Of a stretch of 64,000 nucleotides of DNA, positions 19,307 through 27,319 are shown in pieces. The DNA is from Gloeocapsopsis dulcis (lineage in GTDB: Bacteria > Cyanobacteriota > Cyanobacteriia > Cyanobacteriales > Chroococcidiopsidaceae). The first letter of the stretch is position 1, and each line of letters opens with the position of its first letter. Made by a program: the position numbers and the translations under genes. The stretch spans positions 4,614,001 to 4,678,000 of the forward strand of contig NZ_CP119968.1 in the NCBI RefSeq assembly GCF_032163395.1. The letters run 5' to 3'. The notes under the pieces are model-generated. The model saw only the letters and a list, made by a program, of their open reading frames with translations, was not told the DNA's origin and ran no database searches.

Positions 19307-19783
19307 ACCAGAAATACACCAAACTTCTCGCGCTATTTACGCATAATTAAATGTATAAATAGTTGACTCGGATAAGCTAATGAATTACAAGCAAAAAGTG
19401 CTTTAGTAAAAGTAGTGAGTATGCTCCTTAAGGAATAAAAGAATATGCTCAAGCGTACGTTAAAGAATAGATTACAGCTTTTAGTGCAGATTTAGTTCAG
19501 TCTAAGCCCCAGATTATTAAAGAAATATTAAATCATATTAATAGAGAAAACTCTATCGATTTTAGTTGTAGTAAAGAAAAGTTTAGGTGTAGCGATCAAT
19601 CAATGCTAACCATTTTATAGCATCGATGAATCATCAATTTCTAAAAATTAATATACTGTATAAATCTAAACTATAAATCCTGCTACTAAATGATGATGCG
19701 ATATGAATTCCAATTGCGATCGCTCTTGAACAGTCAGATTTCTCCTATGCTGGTATAGTCAGAGTTGATAGTTGTGAGAACCG
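19307..19783. other. intergenic region without a recognisable gene
   Basis: AT-rich 477-bp stretch between divergent bicA and the fructokinase gene. A short open run on the plus strand around 19475-19610 (with KPQIIKEILNHINRE in one frame) has no start codon and is interrupted upstream, so it may be a decayed gene. No RNA gene or repeat was recognised. Confidence 0.5.
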
Positions 19784-20761
19784 ATGACGAATCCGCGTGC
19801 ATTGTGCCTAGGGGAAATTTTATTTGATTGCCTTGCCGATCAAATTGGGCGATCGCTTGAAGAAGTCGAATCGTGGACACCATACCCTGGAGGCGCACCT
19901 GCGAATGTCGCGTGTGGTTTAGTTAAATTAGGGACATCTTCTGGATTTGTGGGTTGTGTGGGCGAAGATGAGCCAGGAAACGCCCTTGTGCAGCTATTGC
20001 AAGATGTAGGGGTGGATACAACAGGAGTGCAGCGTCACCCCACCGCACCAACGCGACAAGTTTATGTGGTACGTTCAGAATCAGGCGATCGTACGTTTGC
20101 AGGCTTCGGCGATTTTAAAACTGAGGAATTTGCAGATACGTACTTACAGGCAGATAAGTTACCCGTTCAGCTATTTGAAAATGCAGATTTCCTTGTATTA
20201 GGAACTTTGGAACTAGTTTATCCGGAAAGTCGTGCTAGTGTGTTTCGTGCTTTAGACTTGGCAGAAGAGTACAACGTCAAAGTTATTTTAGATGTTAACT
20301 GGCGTCCGGTATTTTGGGATAGTGAAGAGACTGCACTCCAAATTATTCCTAAACTCTACTCTCGCATCGATTTTCTTAAGCTTTCTGAAGAAGAGGCTGA
20401 ATGGTTATTTGATACTACCGATCCAGGAGCAATTAACTATCGGCTTGAATCGATTGAAGGCGTACTAATCACCGCAGGGGAAAATGGCTGTGCTTATTGT
20501 TTGGGAGAAAATGAAGGCAAAGTTCCGAGTTTCCCTGTCAAAGTAGTCGATACGACAGGTGCAGGAGATAGTTTTCTTGCAGCGTTCGTTCACCAGTTAA
20601 ATCAACAGGGTATCAATAGCTTGCAAGATCCAGAAGTTGCCAAACATGTTGTGAAGTATGCCAATGCAGCAGGGGCGTTGACAACAACTAAACCAGGTGC
20701 GATCGCCTCGCAACCCACCGCCGCCGAAGTCGAAGCATTTCTCGCGACTAATCAATCTTAA
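19784..20761 (+). CDS. PfkB-family carbohydrate kinase (fructokinase-like)
   Basis: A 325-residue ribokinase-fold sugar kinase. It has N-terminal LCLGEILFDCLAD, the substrate-binding motif YPGGAPANVACGLVKLG, and PfkB signature 2 with catalytic Asp (VVDTTGAGDSFLAAFV). The pattern is closest to cyanobacterial/plant fructokinases, which phosphorylate fructose derived from sucrose. It converges with the HIRAN gene, overlapping by 4 bp tail to tail. Confidence 0.88.
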   Translation: MTNPRALCLGEILFDCLADQIGRSLEEVESWTPYPGGAPANVACGLVKLGTSSGFVGCVGEDEPGNALVQLLQDVGVDTTGVQRHPTAPTRQVYVVRSESGDRTFAGFGDFKTEEFADTYLQADKLPVQLFENADFLVLGTLELVYPESRASVFRALDLAEEYNVKVILDVNWRPVFWDSEETALQIIPKLYSRIDFLKLSEEEAEWLFDTTDPGAINYRLESIEGVLITAGENGCAYCLGENEGKVPSFPVKVVDTTGAGDSFLAAFVHQLNQQGINSLQDPEVAKHVVKYANAAGALTTTKPGAIASQPTAAEVEAFLATNQS

Positions 20762-21516
20762 GCAGTAGTGTAAGCTTTTGGAATTTCAACGAGCGGCTGA
20801 TACATTTGGCTAGAGAATGGATGAAACTCTGCTGAACATTCTGCCGTTAGATTACATAGCAAACGTAACTGAATAGGTGTTGGTGCTGGGTTAACACGTT
20901 CAACTTGTACTTTTACAAGTTCTGAATTTTTCTTCACAAGTTCCAGAACATCATCTGCTAAATAACGAGGACAATAACCTAGAATGTAATGTTCTAGAGT
21001 TTTTAAAAGCAAAGCATTCGGATCGAAGGGATTTTGACAGTCGTGGGCTAGATATAACAAATCATCAGTTTGTAATTGGTTAATTTTATGGATTGAACAT
21101 TCAGGAAGATGTCGCAGTCCATGTGCAAAAAAATGGATGTGGTATGAACCATTCTCATCTAGTTCGGGACAAGGAAATACTTCAAAATGATCGGTTGCTT
21201 TGCGTCCACCACTACGCGCAAGGATCGCAATTGGATCGTCTTGGTGTTGCGGGATATTTAGCCATTCAATATAATCTTTGTAGTCTGCACGAGAGCGTCG
21301 CATCAGCCTATTAGAGAACAAGGGAAACAGTTCAGTAGATGTATATACCCTGTATAGGTCTGGAAATGCGTACACTAGCTGAAAATTCTTTTTCTTAGCT
21401 TCTTCTGCACCACGAGTATAGACAAACTGGTATTCTGCGCCATCAAATGTTAAACGACCAACGGGGAACCACGCACGGCTTTTAGGATCTTGCCAAGCTA
21501 AAAATAGTTTGTTCAT
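20758..21516 (-). CDS. HIRAN-domain protein coupled to a HipA-like kinase gene
   Basis: 252 residues in two parts. Residues 1-90 (KLFLAWQDPKSRAWFPVGRL, LFPLFSNRLM) resemble the N-terminal module that accompanies HipA-like proteins. Residues about 120-215 form a HIRAN-like domain (FFAHGLRHLP, DDLLYLAHDCQNPFDPNALL, LGYCPRYLADDV). HIRAN domains bind DNA ends in Rad5/HLTF-type proteins. The start overlaps the upstream kinase stop by ATGA, so the two form one unit. Role unknown; a toxin-antitoxin or stress module is an inference. Confidence 0.8.
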   Translation of the reverse strand: MNKLFLAWQDPKSRAWFPVGRLTFDGAEYQFVYTRGAEEAKKKNFQLVYAFPDLYRVYTSTELFPLFSNRLMRRSRADYKDYIEWLNIPQHQDDPIAILARSGGRKATDHFEVFPCPELDENGSYHIHFFAHGLRHLPECSIHKINQLQTDDLLYLAHDCQNPFDPNALLLKTLEHYILGYCPRYLADDVLELVKKNSELVKVQVERVNPAPTPIQLRLLCNLTAECSAEFHPFSSQMYQPLVEIPKAYTTA

Positions 21517-22427
21517 GGTAGGGTGTCTCGTAACTTTAGTAGCCTAAATTGATTTAATTCCAATATCTTTTGTGCAAAATTAATTGCTGTTTCTGTAATG
21601 AGATTCGATGGAATACGCTCAAAAAGCTCTAACGTATCATTGCTCGACACCTTTGCTAAATTATTCAACCATGCCTTGGCTGCATTTGGATATTCTTGAG
21701 ATGCTCGAAAAAAAGCATCAAAAGTTGTGAGTGGTTTTTTGTCGCTATTTTTAGCATACAAGGCAGAAGTGCATTTTTCCACATATGCTTGGATGGAAAA
21801 ACCATAATCTGATGTTGTTAGACGTTTCTGGCGTTTTTCGTCAGATTCGTTACGACCGAGGCTAGAAGCATGATCGTAAGTTGGTGCTAGATAAATTTTG
21901 TCATCTACACTGATAAATGCCCAGTTTTCATGATGTCTATCAGTATTCCCAATCCACGCATCCAAAAGCAATTATCCGATGAATGTTTCTGCTGCAGTTT
22001 TAATGTCTACCGCTGGTGTCCAATCAATCGGCAAGTTGAGTGAAGCATCTTCAGTAGCCTTGAAAACCATGTCAATCGTATGCTGCGATGGATTCTTAGA
22101 ATCTCTAGGATAGCTTGATAGAGTTCGACTCAGAACGTCATTACCAAGAATCAAAGCTCCACCTTCAGGTACAAACGAGGGTGACACACTCCCACGTTCT
22201 CCATTACATATTGCTAATTCATAATCTGCACTAGGCAGTTTAAGCAATTTGCACAACTCAGCAGCTATTTTCTCTGCCCAATCTTCTCCTGTATTTTGTC
22301 TAGCTTTTTTGTATAGACAACGCTTTAACGTTTGATGATGAAACCAGAACTTTTCTTTTGTTCCCATCGCTTCCACAGACTCAGGTGCATCAACTGGAAC
22401 GTCAACAATTACAAACTTCTCTGGCAT
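21513..22427 (-). pseudogene. HipA-like Ser/Thr kinase, interrupted by one in-frame TAA
   Basis: A single frame of about 305 codons with one stop at 21972-21974, where the sequence reads AAETFIG-stop-LLLDAWIGNTDRHHENW. Before the stop, the N-lobe includes YKKARQNTGEDWAEKIAAEL and the HTIDMVFKA region. After it comes the HipA/PI-kinase-like catalytic loop (NTDRHHEN) and metal-binding APTYDHASSLGRN. In relatives the stop position is usually a coding residue, so one base change (TAT or TAC to TAA) explains it. It could be a pseudogene, a split protein restarting at TTG 21971, or a read-through case. It is coupled to the HIRAN gene. Confidence 0.8.
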
Positions 22428-22533
22428 AATGTGTCATCAATCTAAATATAGTTGGTAATGAGATTGTATGAAGATCGATGTAAAAAAATATTCGTATAAT
22501 TTGCTAGAGCTGAAGTAGAATCCTTTCTCGTAA

Positions 22534-23658
22534 CTAACTCAACTGACTCCGAAAGCGATTAACACTAACCGTCAGTAGAACTACAACAAAAGTGAAGAGC
22601 GCAAGTACGTGCGGTAATAGAATATCAATACCAACGCCTTTAAGCAGAATCCCGCGTGATATGGCAACAAAGTGACGTAGGGGATTGAGTAGTGAGAGGT
22701 ATTGGAAGAAAATCGGCATACTTTCAATGGGGGCGATCGCCCCTGAAAGTTGAATTAGGGGTAAATTGATAAAAAATGAAGTTAAAACTACTTGTTGCTG
22801 GTTTTTTGCCAAAGTTGCTAACATCAAACCAAAACCAATACCTACAAATACGTAAAGTCCCCCAAGCGTCAAAAATAAAAACAAGCTGCCTTGTAGCGGT
22901 ACTCTAAAGACAATACGAGCTACGCTGAGTGCTAATAGTATATCTCCCATCAAAAGCACAAATAATGGAGCAATTTTAGCTAAGAGAATTTCCCAAGCAT
23001 CTGCAGGAGTCATCAACAATTGTTCTAACGTTCCAGAGTCTTTTTCGCGCACCAATGTAGTAGAGGAAACAAGGGTACTTGTTAAGGTAATGACAGTTCC
23101 CAACACCCCAGGAACTAAAAACCAACTACTTAATAACCCAGGATTGTAGAAGAAAACACTTTGCGCTTGTACTAAGGGTGGTGTAGGATTTTCATCTAAA
23201 CTACGGCTGTATTGGTTAATTATCTGGGCGGCGTAACCGCTAGCAATTCCTGCGGTATTCGCATCAACTCCATCGATAAAAATCTGTACTTCAGCCGTTT
23301 TATTTTGGGCTAAATCTCGATTAAATTCTGGAGGAATCACTAAGCCAGCAGTGATTTTTCCTAGACGCACTTGTTGAGCAATTTCGTCTTGACTGAAACT
23401 ATAAGTTTGAGGAATAAAAATTTGATTTTCTGTTAATGCAGCAACCAACTCTCGACTTTCATAAGTATTAGCATAGTCTACAATTCCTAACCTGAGGTTT
23501 TGGACATCCGCATTAAGTGCAAATCCAAAGATTAAGAGTTGTATTGTTGGGGGAAAAAGTAGTAAAAAAATTAGTTGCTTGTTTCTTAATATCTGATTAA
23601 CTTCTTTAATGCATAATGCCCAGAAGCGACTTTCTAAAAAATGAGTAAAAAGTTTCAT
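22534..23658 (-). CDS. ABC-2 type transporter permease (orphan)
   Basis: A 374-residue inner-membrane permease: one N-terminal helix (LIFLLLFPPTIQLLIFGFAL), a large periplasmic domain (about 55-190), then five helices including LVREKDSGTLEQLLMTPADAWEILLAK (coupling region) and PLRHFVAISRGILLKG. It resembles the YbhR/YhhJ drug-export permeases, normally preceded by an HlyD-type protein and an ATPase. Neither is found upstream. An ATPase remnant of a suitable type exists far away at 55962-56147. Confidence 0.88.
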   Translation of the reverse strand: MKLFTHFLESRFWALCIKEVNQILRNKQLIFLLLFPPTIQLLIFGFALNADVQNLRLGIVDYANTYESRELVAALTENQIFIPQTYSFSQDEIAQQVRLGKITAGLVIPPEFNRDLAQNKTAEVQIFIDGVDANTAGIASGYAAQIINQYSRSLDENPTPPLVQAQSVFFYNPGLLSSWFLVPGVLGTVITLTSTLVSSTTLVREKDSGTLEQLLMTPADAWEILLAKIAPLFVLLMGDILLALSVARIVFRVPLQGSLFLFLTLGGLYVFVGIGFGLMLATLAKNQQQVVLTSFFINLPLIQLSGAIAPIESMPIFFQYLSLLNPLRHFVAISRGILLKGVGIDILLPHVLALFTFVVVLLTVSVNRFRSQLS

Positions 23659-24103
23659 TTTTTATCTACCCTTAATTTATTTACTTAGCCCATTTTTATT
23701 TAATCTTTATAACAATCCTAAATCATTAACCAAAATTTCTGTTTATTTCTTTTCTGTGCTTTTTTATGGTTTGCTCTAGGAAATTATGATAACATTTATC
23801 AATTTATTTCTTTAATTACGATCGTCCTTTTACCATTTCTTATTCTTATAGAATTACCTTTTCCATTTGCTCAATAAGAGGTATTAAATCGCCCGTGACT
23901 GTCTACCAAACAATATTTAAATCAATCGTCTCGTTTTGAGGTTAGGGCATTTCCAATGGAAGGCGATCGCCCCAACTATATACCCCACCCCTGACCTAGT
24001 GACCTAGGAGCGCAAGTTGATTTGTAGAAGGTTGAATCAGCTATTTTACGCGCACAATAAATAGTGCGTTCAAACAAGATATTAACTGCTTACTTGAAAT
24101 GCC
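23659..24103. other. intergenic region without a recognisable gene
   Basis: AT-rich 445 bp between the ABC-2 permease start and the end of the integrase remnant. One HIP1 site lies near 23963. No ATPase gene, terminator or RNA gene was recognised. Confidence 0.5.
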
Positions 24104-24676
24104 TTAGCGATAGAGTGGACTTTGCACTCCACGACCACCTCGATTCAAAACGTGTGTGTAAATCATTGTCGTTTTCACATCTTTGTGCCCTAAAAGTTCC
24201 TGCACGGTACGAATGTCATACCCATTTTGAAGGAGGTGCAGCATCCCGCACTGCCCGTTGTACTCCGGTTTCATGCAGATGATGCCGTCGTGTCACACCA
24301 CTACGGGGGTCTTGCGACAGGTGATCTGCGGGAAACACATACTGCCAAATCCATTGGCGTCGGCATGAGGATATTTGCGCTCCAGTGCAAAAGGCAAGTA
24401 AAGGAAAACAATGGCATTGAGTGCTTGGTTCTGAGTGGTTGCCGCAACGTGTTCGCTGACTGCCAAGTGAGTCAAAAACTGCGTTACCTCTGCGGTGCCA
24501 TCTCGTTAGGATGGCGTTTATTGTGAAATAAGATAAAGCGGCGAATTCACTCTTGAGCGAGGGGCTTTTGAGCGCTCTTAGTAAACATAGGTCTTCTCAG
24601 TGCTATAGGAGTAATGCTTGACTCGAATTGCATCACGTACTTGGTCGAGCAGCTTTCGGGGACGAGGTTCCACCAT
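24104..24676 (-). pseudogene. intI: integron-type tyrosine recombinase (IntI-like), decayed
   Basis: Minus-strand remnant starting at ATG 24676 with MVEPRPRKLLDQVRDAIRVK and [12 protein letters not shown], then a stop. It continues (with frame changes) through [50 protein letters not shown] and [17 protein letters not shown]. It ends with [34 protein letters not shown] and a stop at 24104. The ERKYP...WQYVFP...DPRSG...RRHHLHET block is the extra segment that marks integron integrases versus XerC/D. The region around TFRHSFATH (first catalytic Arg) is deleted, so it is inactive. It reads away from the cassettes, as expected. Confidence 0.88.
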
Positions 24677-24750
24677 GAGATTGTTCAGTATAATTGTATA
24701 GAATACATCTAAACAGTAGGGATTTTCTACTGATGGGCAGATACACGGAA

Positions 24751-24876
24751 CTTTGCTGTATATCCACCCCAATTAAGATAGATCTACAGCAAAGCTGCTG
24801 TAGATCCACCAAATTTGAATAGATCTACAGTAAGGTATTCGTTCATTTCTCCCAAACTGAAGGATCTACAGTAAAA
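24751..24876. repeat. 41-bp-spaced GATCTACAG repeats in the presumed attI region
   Basis: GATCTACAG occurs at 24781-24789, 24822-24830 and 24863-24871, exactly 41 bp apart. Inverted partners occur at 24756-24764 (one mismatch) and 24798-24806. The stretch 24781-24806 is a perfect 10-bp-arm hairpin, and 24751-24794 has arms CTTTGCTGTA / TACAGCAAAG. It lies directly upstream of the integrase start, where attI direct repeats bind IntI in other integrons. That role is inferred. Confidence 0.8.
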
Positions 24877-24952
24877 CTCTGTACAATAAATTGTTCCACA
24901 AGAACTGGTATAAACTGTTACCATTTGGGAATACTATAGCGTAGCCAGTTTT

Positions 24953-25040
24953 GTAGAACAACCTCGCTGGAACCGACAACACCTGTTGCTAGCCGCACGC
25001 GACTGCAAGGCGGTGTTGCGGCTCAGCTCGAATGTTATGC
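24953..25040 (+). other. attC-like site 1 (before the hydrolase cassette)
   Basis: An imperfect 88-bp palindrome. The left arm AACAACCTCGCTGGAACCG with CAACACC pairs, with small bulges, to the right arm GGTGTTGCGGCTCAGCTCG ending in AATGTTATGC. The 3' core GTTATGC (25034-25040) departs slightly from GTTRRRY. Folded single-stranded, it has the stem and unpaired bases expected of attC. Confidence 0.7.
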
Positions 25041-25072
25041 CGCAAACTAATTGGTAGCAAAGATAACCTTGA

Positions 25073-26095
25073 ATGCAGCAGTATGAATCTATAAATTTTG
25101 CTATGACAATTACGGAAAATTTGGCTATGCTTACTCTAAGTATTACCGCAATCTCATTACTTACAGGCATTTTCTATCAAGCAGTGAGTGAAGCCTTAGA
25201 TCGACGCCGATATCCTCCACAAGGTGAACTTGTGAATATTGGCGGATTTCGTCTACATCTCAACTGTAATGGGCAGGGTACACCAACGGTTGTTATGGAT
25301 GCTGGTGGTGGTGCTCCCTCAATTACATGGGGCTTGGTTCCATCTGAAATTGCTAAATTTACCCGTGTTTGCACTTATGATCGCGCGGGGTTGGGTTGGA
25401 GCGATCCCAATCCCAGGATCTCCCGCACCAGTCAGCAGAGCGTTGATGAATTACATTTACTTTTGACTAAGGCTGGAATTAATCCTCCCTACATTTTAGT
25501 TGGACACTCATTGGGTGGAGTCAATATGCGGCTGTATGCAAGTCAACATCCAGAAGATGTGGTCGGATTAGTGTTAGTCGATTCTTCCCATGAAAATCAG
25601 ATGACATCCGAAATGTGGAGGCGCATAAAAATGCAGTCTTGGCTTTATCAGGTTTTGAGGGTTGTCAGTCAAGTTGGAGTGCTGCGATTAATCGGGGAGA
25701 TGAATCTGTTACCAATTCTTGAGGACATTAAGCGAGAAATTCAAAAATATCCGCTGGCAGTACAAACCTTATTTGATACCTATAAATCCTTCTGTTACCG
25801 TCCCGACTATTGGGCAACCGCATCCAGTGAACTTGCCAATATAAAAAAGAGCTTTGAGGCACTTCAATCAGTTACATCACTGGGCAGCCTGCCTTTGATT
25901 GTGTTGAGCCAAGGTTCTAAAGATTCAAAGATGAGTGATGAAAGATTCCAGAAATGGGCATCGCTTCAGTTAGACTTGACCAAACTATCGTCAAATAGCC
26001 AACGTATCATTGCAGAAAATAGTGGACATCTTGTGCAACTAGATCAACCTGAGTTGGTTATTAGTGCAGTCCAACGGTTGATTGAGAGCGTCTAA
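25073..26095 (+). CDS. alpha/beta hydrolase (integron cassette gene)
   Basis: 340 residues. An N-terminal hydrophobic helix (about 17-38) suggests membrane anchoring, then an alpha/beta-hydrolase fold: oxyanion region VVMDAGGGAPSITW, CTYDRAGLGWSD, nucleophile elbow VGHSLGGVNMRLY (Ser), acid region PLIVLSQGSKDSK and catalytic His in NSGHLVQLDQPELV. All catalytic residues are present, so it may be active. The substrate is unknown. It fills the segment between attC-like sites 1 and 2 on the cassette strand, with little non-coding DNA. Confidence 0.87.
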   Translation: MQQYESINFAMTITENLAMLTLSITAISLLTGIFYQAVSEALDRRRYPPQGELVNIGGFRLHLNCNGQGTPTVVMDAGGGAPSITWGLVPSEIAKFTRVCTYDRAGLGWSDPNPRISRTSQQSVDELHLLLTKAGINPPYILVGHSLGGVNMRLYASQHPEDVVGLVLVDSSHENQMTSEMWRRIKMQSWLYQVLRVVSQVGVLRLIGEMNLLPILEDIKREIQKYPLAVQTLFDTYKSFCYRPDYWATASSELANIKKSFEALQSVTSLGSLPLIVLSQGSKDSKMSDERFQKWASLQLDLTKLSSNSQRIIAENSGHLVQLDQPELVISAVQRLIESV

Positions 26096-26122
26096 AGTTA
26101 TGAGTCTTCGATTGAGGCACGG

Positions 26123-26211
26123 CAATAACAAACCTGGTGCAACGGACGGTATCAAGCCTTTGGGGTATTGCAGCAAAGTTTAGTCGCCGCCGCTGACCAG
26201 GAACGTTAGGC
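26123..26211 (+). other. attC-like site 2 (after the hydrolase cassette)
   Basis: An 89-bp imperfect palindrome with classic integron features. The left end is AATAACAAACCTGGTGCAAC followed by GGACGG. The right end is CCGCCGCTGACCAGG followed by AACGTTAGGC. CCTGGT pairs with ACCAGG and CGGACGG with CCGCCG. The 3' core is a perfect GTTAGGC (26205-26211). Confidence 0.82.
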
Positions 26212-26290
26212 GGCTTTCAGTTAGCGGACGGAGAAGATACTTTGGTGAAGTCACAAAAGTGTCTGCCGCCGCTCAGCTTCACCGTTAGAT
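26212..26290 (+). other. attC-like site 3, possibly a gene-less mini-cassette
   Basis: Immediately after site 2, TTAGCGGACGG (26221-26231) pairs with CCGCCGCTCA near 26266-26275. The 3' end CTTCACCGTTAGAT contains core GTTAGAT (26284-26290). The left outer core is not clear. If real, recombination cores 26205 and 26284 delimit a 79-bp cassette without a gene. Confidence 0.55.
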
Positions 26291-26321
26291 TTCAATATAA
26301 ACATCATTACGAAAGACCAAA

Positions 26322-27011
26322 ATGCAGTTAGCGAAGAAGCAAATTCTTGTTGTAGGAGCTAGTCGAGGTATTGGTGCCGCTGTTGCTCGACATTTTGCTC
26401 AAAAAGGCGAGAATGTAATCTCTGTTTCAAGAACTCAGCCCATTACAGGCGAGTGGATTCAAGCGGATATTTCCACAGCAGAAGGAATACAGTCAGTTGT
26501 TGATACTTTTGGTGAATCTCGATTGGATGCACTGCTATTCATGGGGGGAGTGTGGGAGAATGGTGCATTTACAGAGCGTTATAACTTCATGCAAAGCTCT
26601 GATCAAGAAACTCGTTATGTGATAGCTGTGAATACGATTGCTCCTATCGAACTCACTAAAAAACTCACTAAAAACCTTGTCAAATCGGATAACCCAAGAG
26701 CTATATTTATCGGCTCATTATCTGGTCTAGATAACGCCGCGTCAATCGAGGTAGCTAATACAGCATCAAAATTTGGGTTACGAGGCGCAGCACAATCATT
26801 AAATATAGCTCTGCATGATTACAAGATTGGTGTTACGGTTATTAATCCTGGAAATGTCGCCACTGAAGAAGTACTGGCAGATATAGAAGAAGGCAGATTT
26901 GAGCAGCAAGTTCTAATTCCTCTTTCGGATATAATTTCTTCAATTGATTGGATTCTAACGCTGTCAAATGCTGTAAATATCGGAGAAATCAATATGCAAC
27001 AGAAAGGCTGA
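26322..27011 (+). CDS. short-chain dehydrogenase-like protein lacking the catalytic Tyr (integron cassette gene)
   Basis: A 229-residue Rossmann-fold SDR: cofactor motif ILVVGASRGIGAAVARHFA, FMGGVWENGAF at the NNAG position, Ser in IFIGSLSGLDN. At the YxxxK position the sequence reads ANTASKFGLRGAAQSL, so Lys is kept but Tyr is replaced by Asn. PG motif VINPGNVATEE follows. It may bind NAD(P) without normal reductase activity. It starts 32 bp after attC-like site 3 and ends before site 4, as a cassette gene should. Confidence 0.87.
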   Translation: MQLAKKQILVVGASRGIGAAVARHFAQKGENVISVSRTQPITGEWIQADISTAEGIQSVVDTFGESRLDALLFMGGVWENGAFTERYNFMQSSDQETRYVIAVNTIAPIELTKKLTKNLVKSDNPRAIFIGSLSGLDNAASIEVANTASKFGLRGAAQSLNIALHDYKIGVTVINPGNVATEEVLADIEEGRFEQQVLIPLSDIISSIDWILTLSNAVNIGEINMQQKG

Positions 27012-27131
27012 TCGCTTAGTGCGATCGCCATCTTGTAGGGTGCGTTCCCTAATGCAAATCTTAATTCTCCGCCGATAAATTCCTGGGAACGCATCAGAAT
27101 TATGGCTTTCAAGCAAGCGATCTCAGTCTCA

Positions 27132-27219
27132 GTCTAACAACGCCCATGTACGCTGACCGCCGAGAAGTTTCCGTTAGAATTCGAAGTTTATCTGCGGCAG
27201 GTGATGGGTAACGTTAGCT
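27132..27219 (+). other. attC-like site 4 (after the SDR cassette)
   Basis: An 88-bp palindromic site. The left core GTCTAAC (27132-27138) fits RYYYAAC, followed by AACGCCCATG. The right side GGTGATGGGTAACG leads into core GTTAGCT (27213-27219). CCCAT pairs with ATGGG, and a GC-rich inner stem (CTGACCGCCG with CTGCGGCAGG, imperfect) lies between. Confidence 0.75.
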
Positions 27220-27319
27220 TGCTTGGGCTGTCCGGTTGAGACAGAGCAGTTAACCTCATTGAGTTTCTGAGTAAACTAGAGATTAGTTTCTGATCTGGCT
27301 GATCGGGGGGTAAACTCAA

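Noticed and set aside
24064-24526. two plus-strand ORFs over the integrase remnant
   Set aside because: Their translations show no family features, while the opposite strand carries clear integrase motifs.
24781-24876. CRISPR-like spacing of the 41-bp repeats
   Set aside because: Only three short 9-bp words recur, arranged as inverted pairs, and there are no cas genes nearby. This fits recombinase or iteron sites better than CRISPR.
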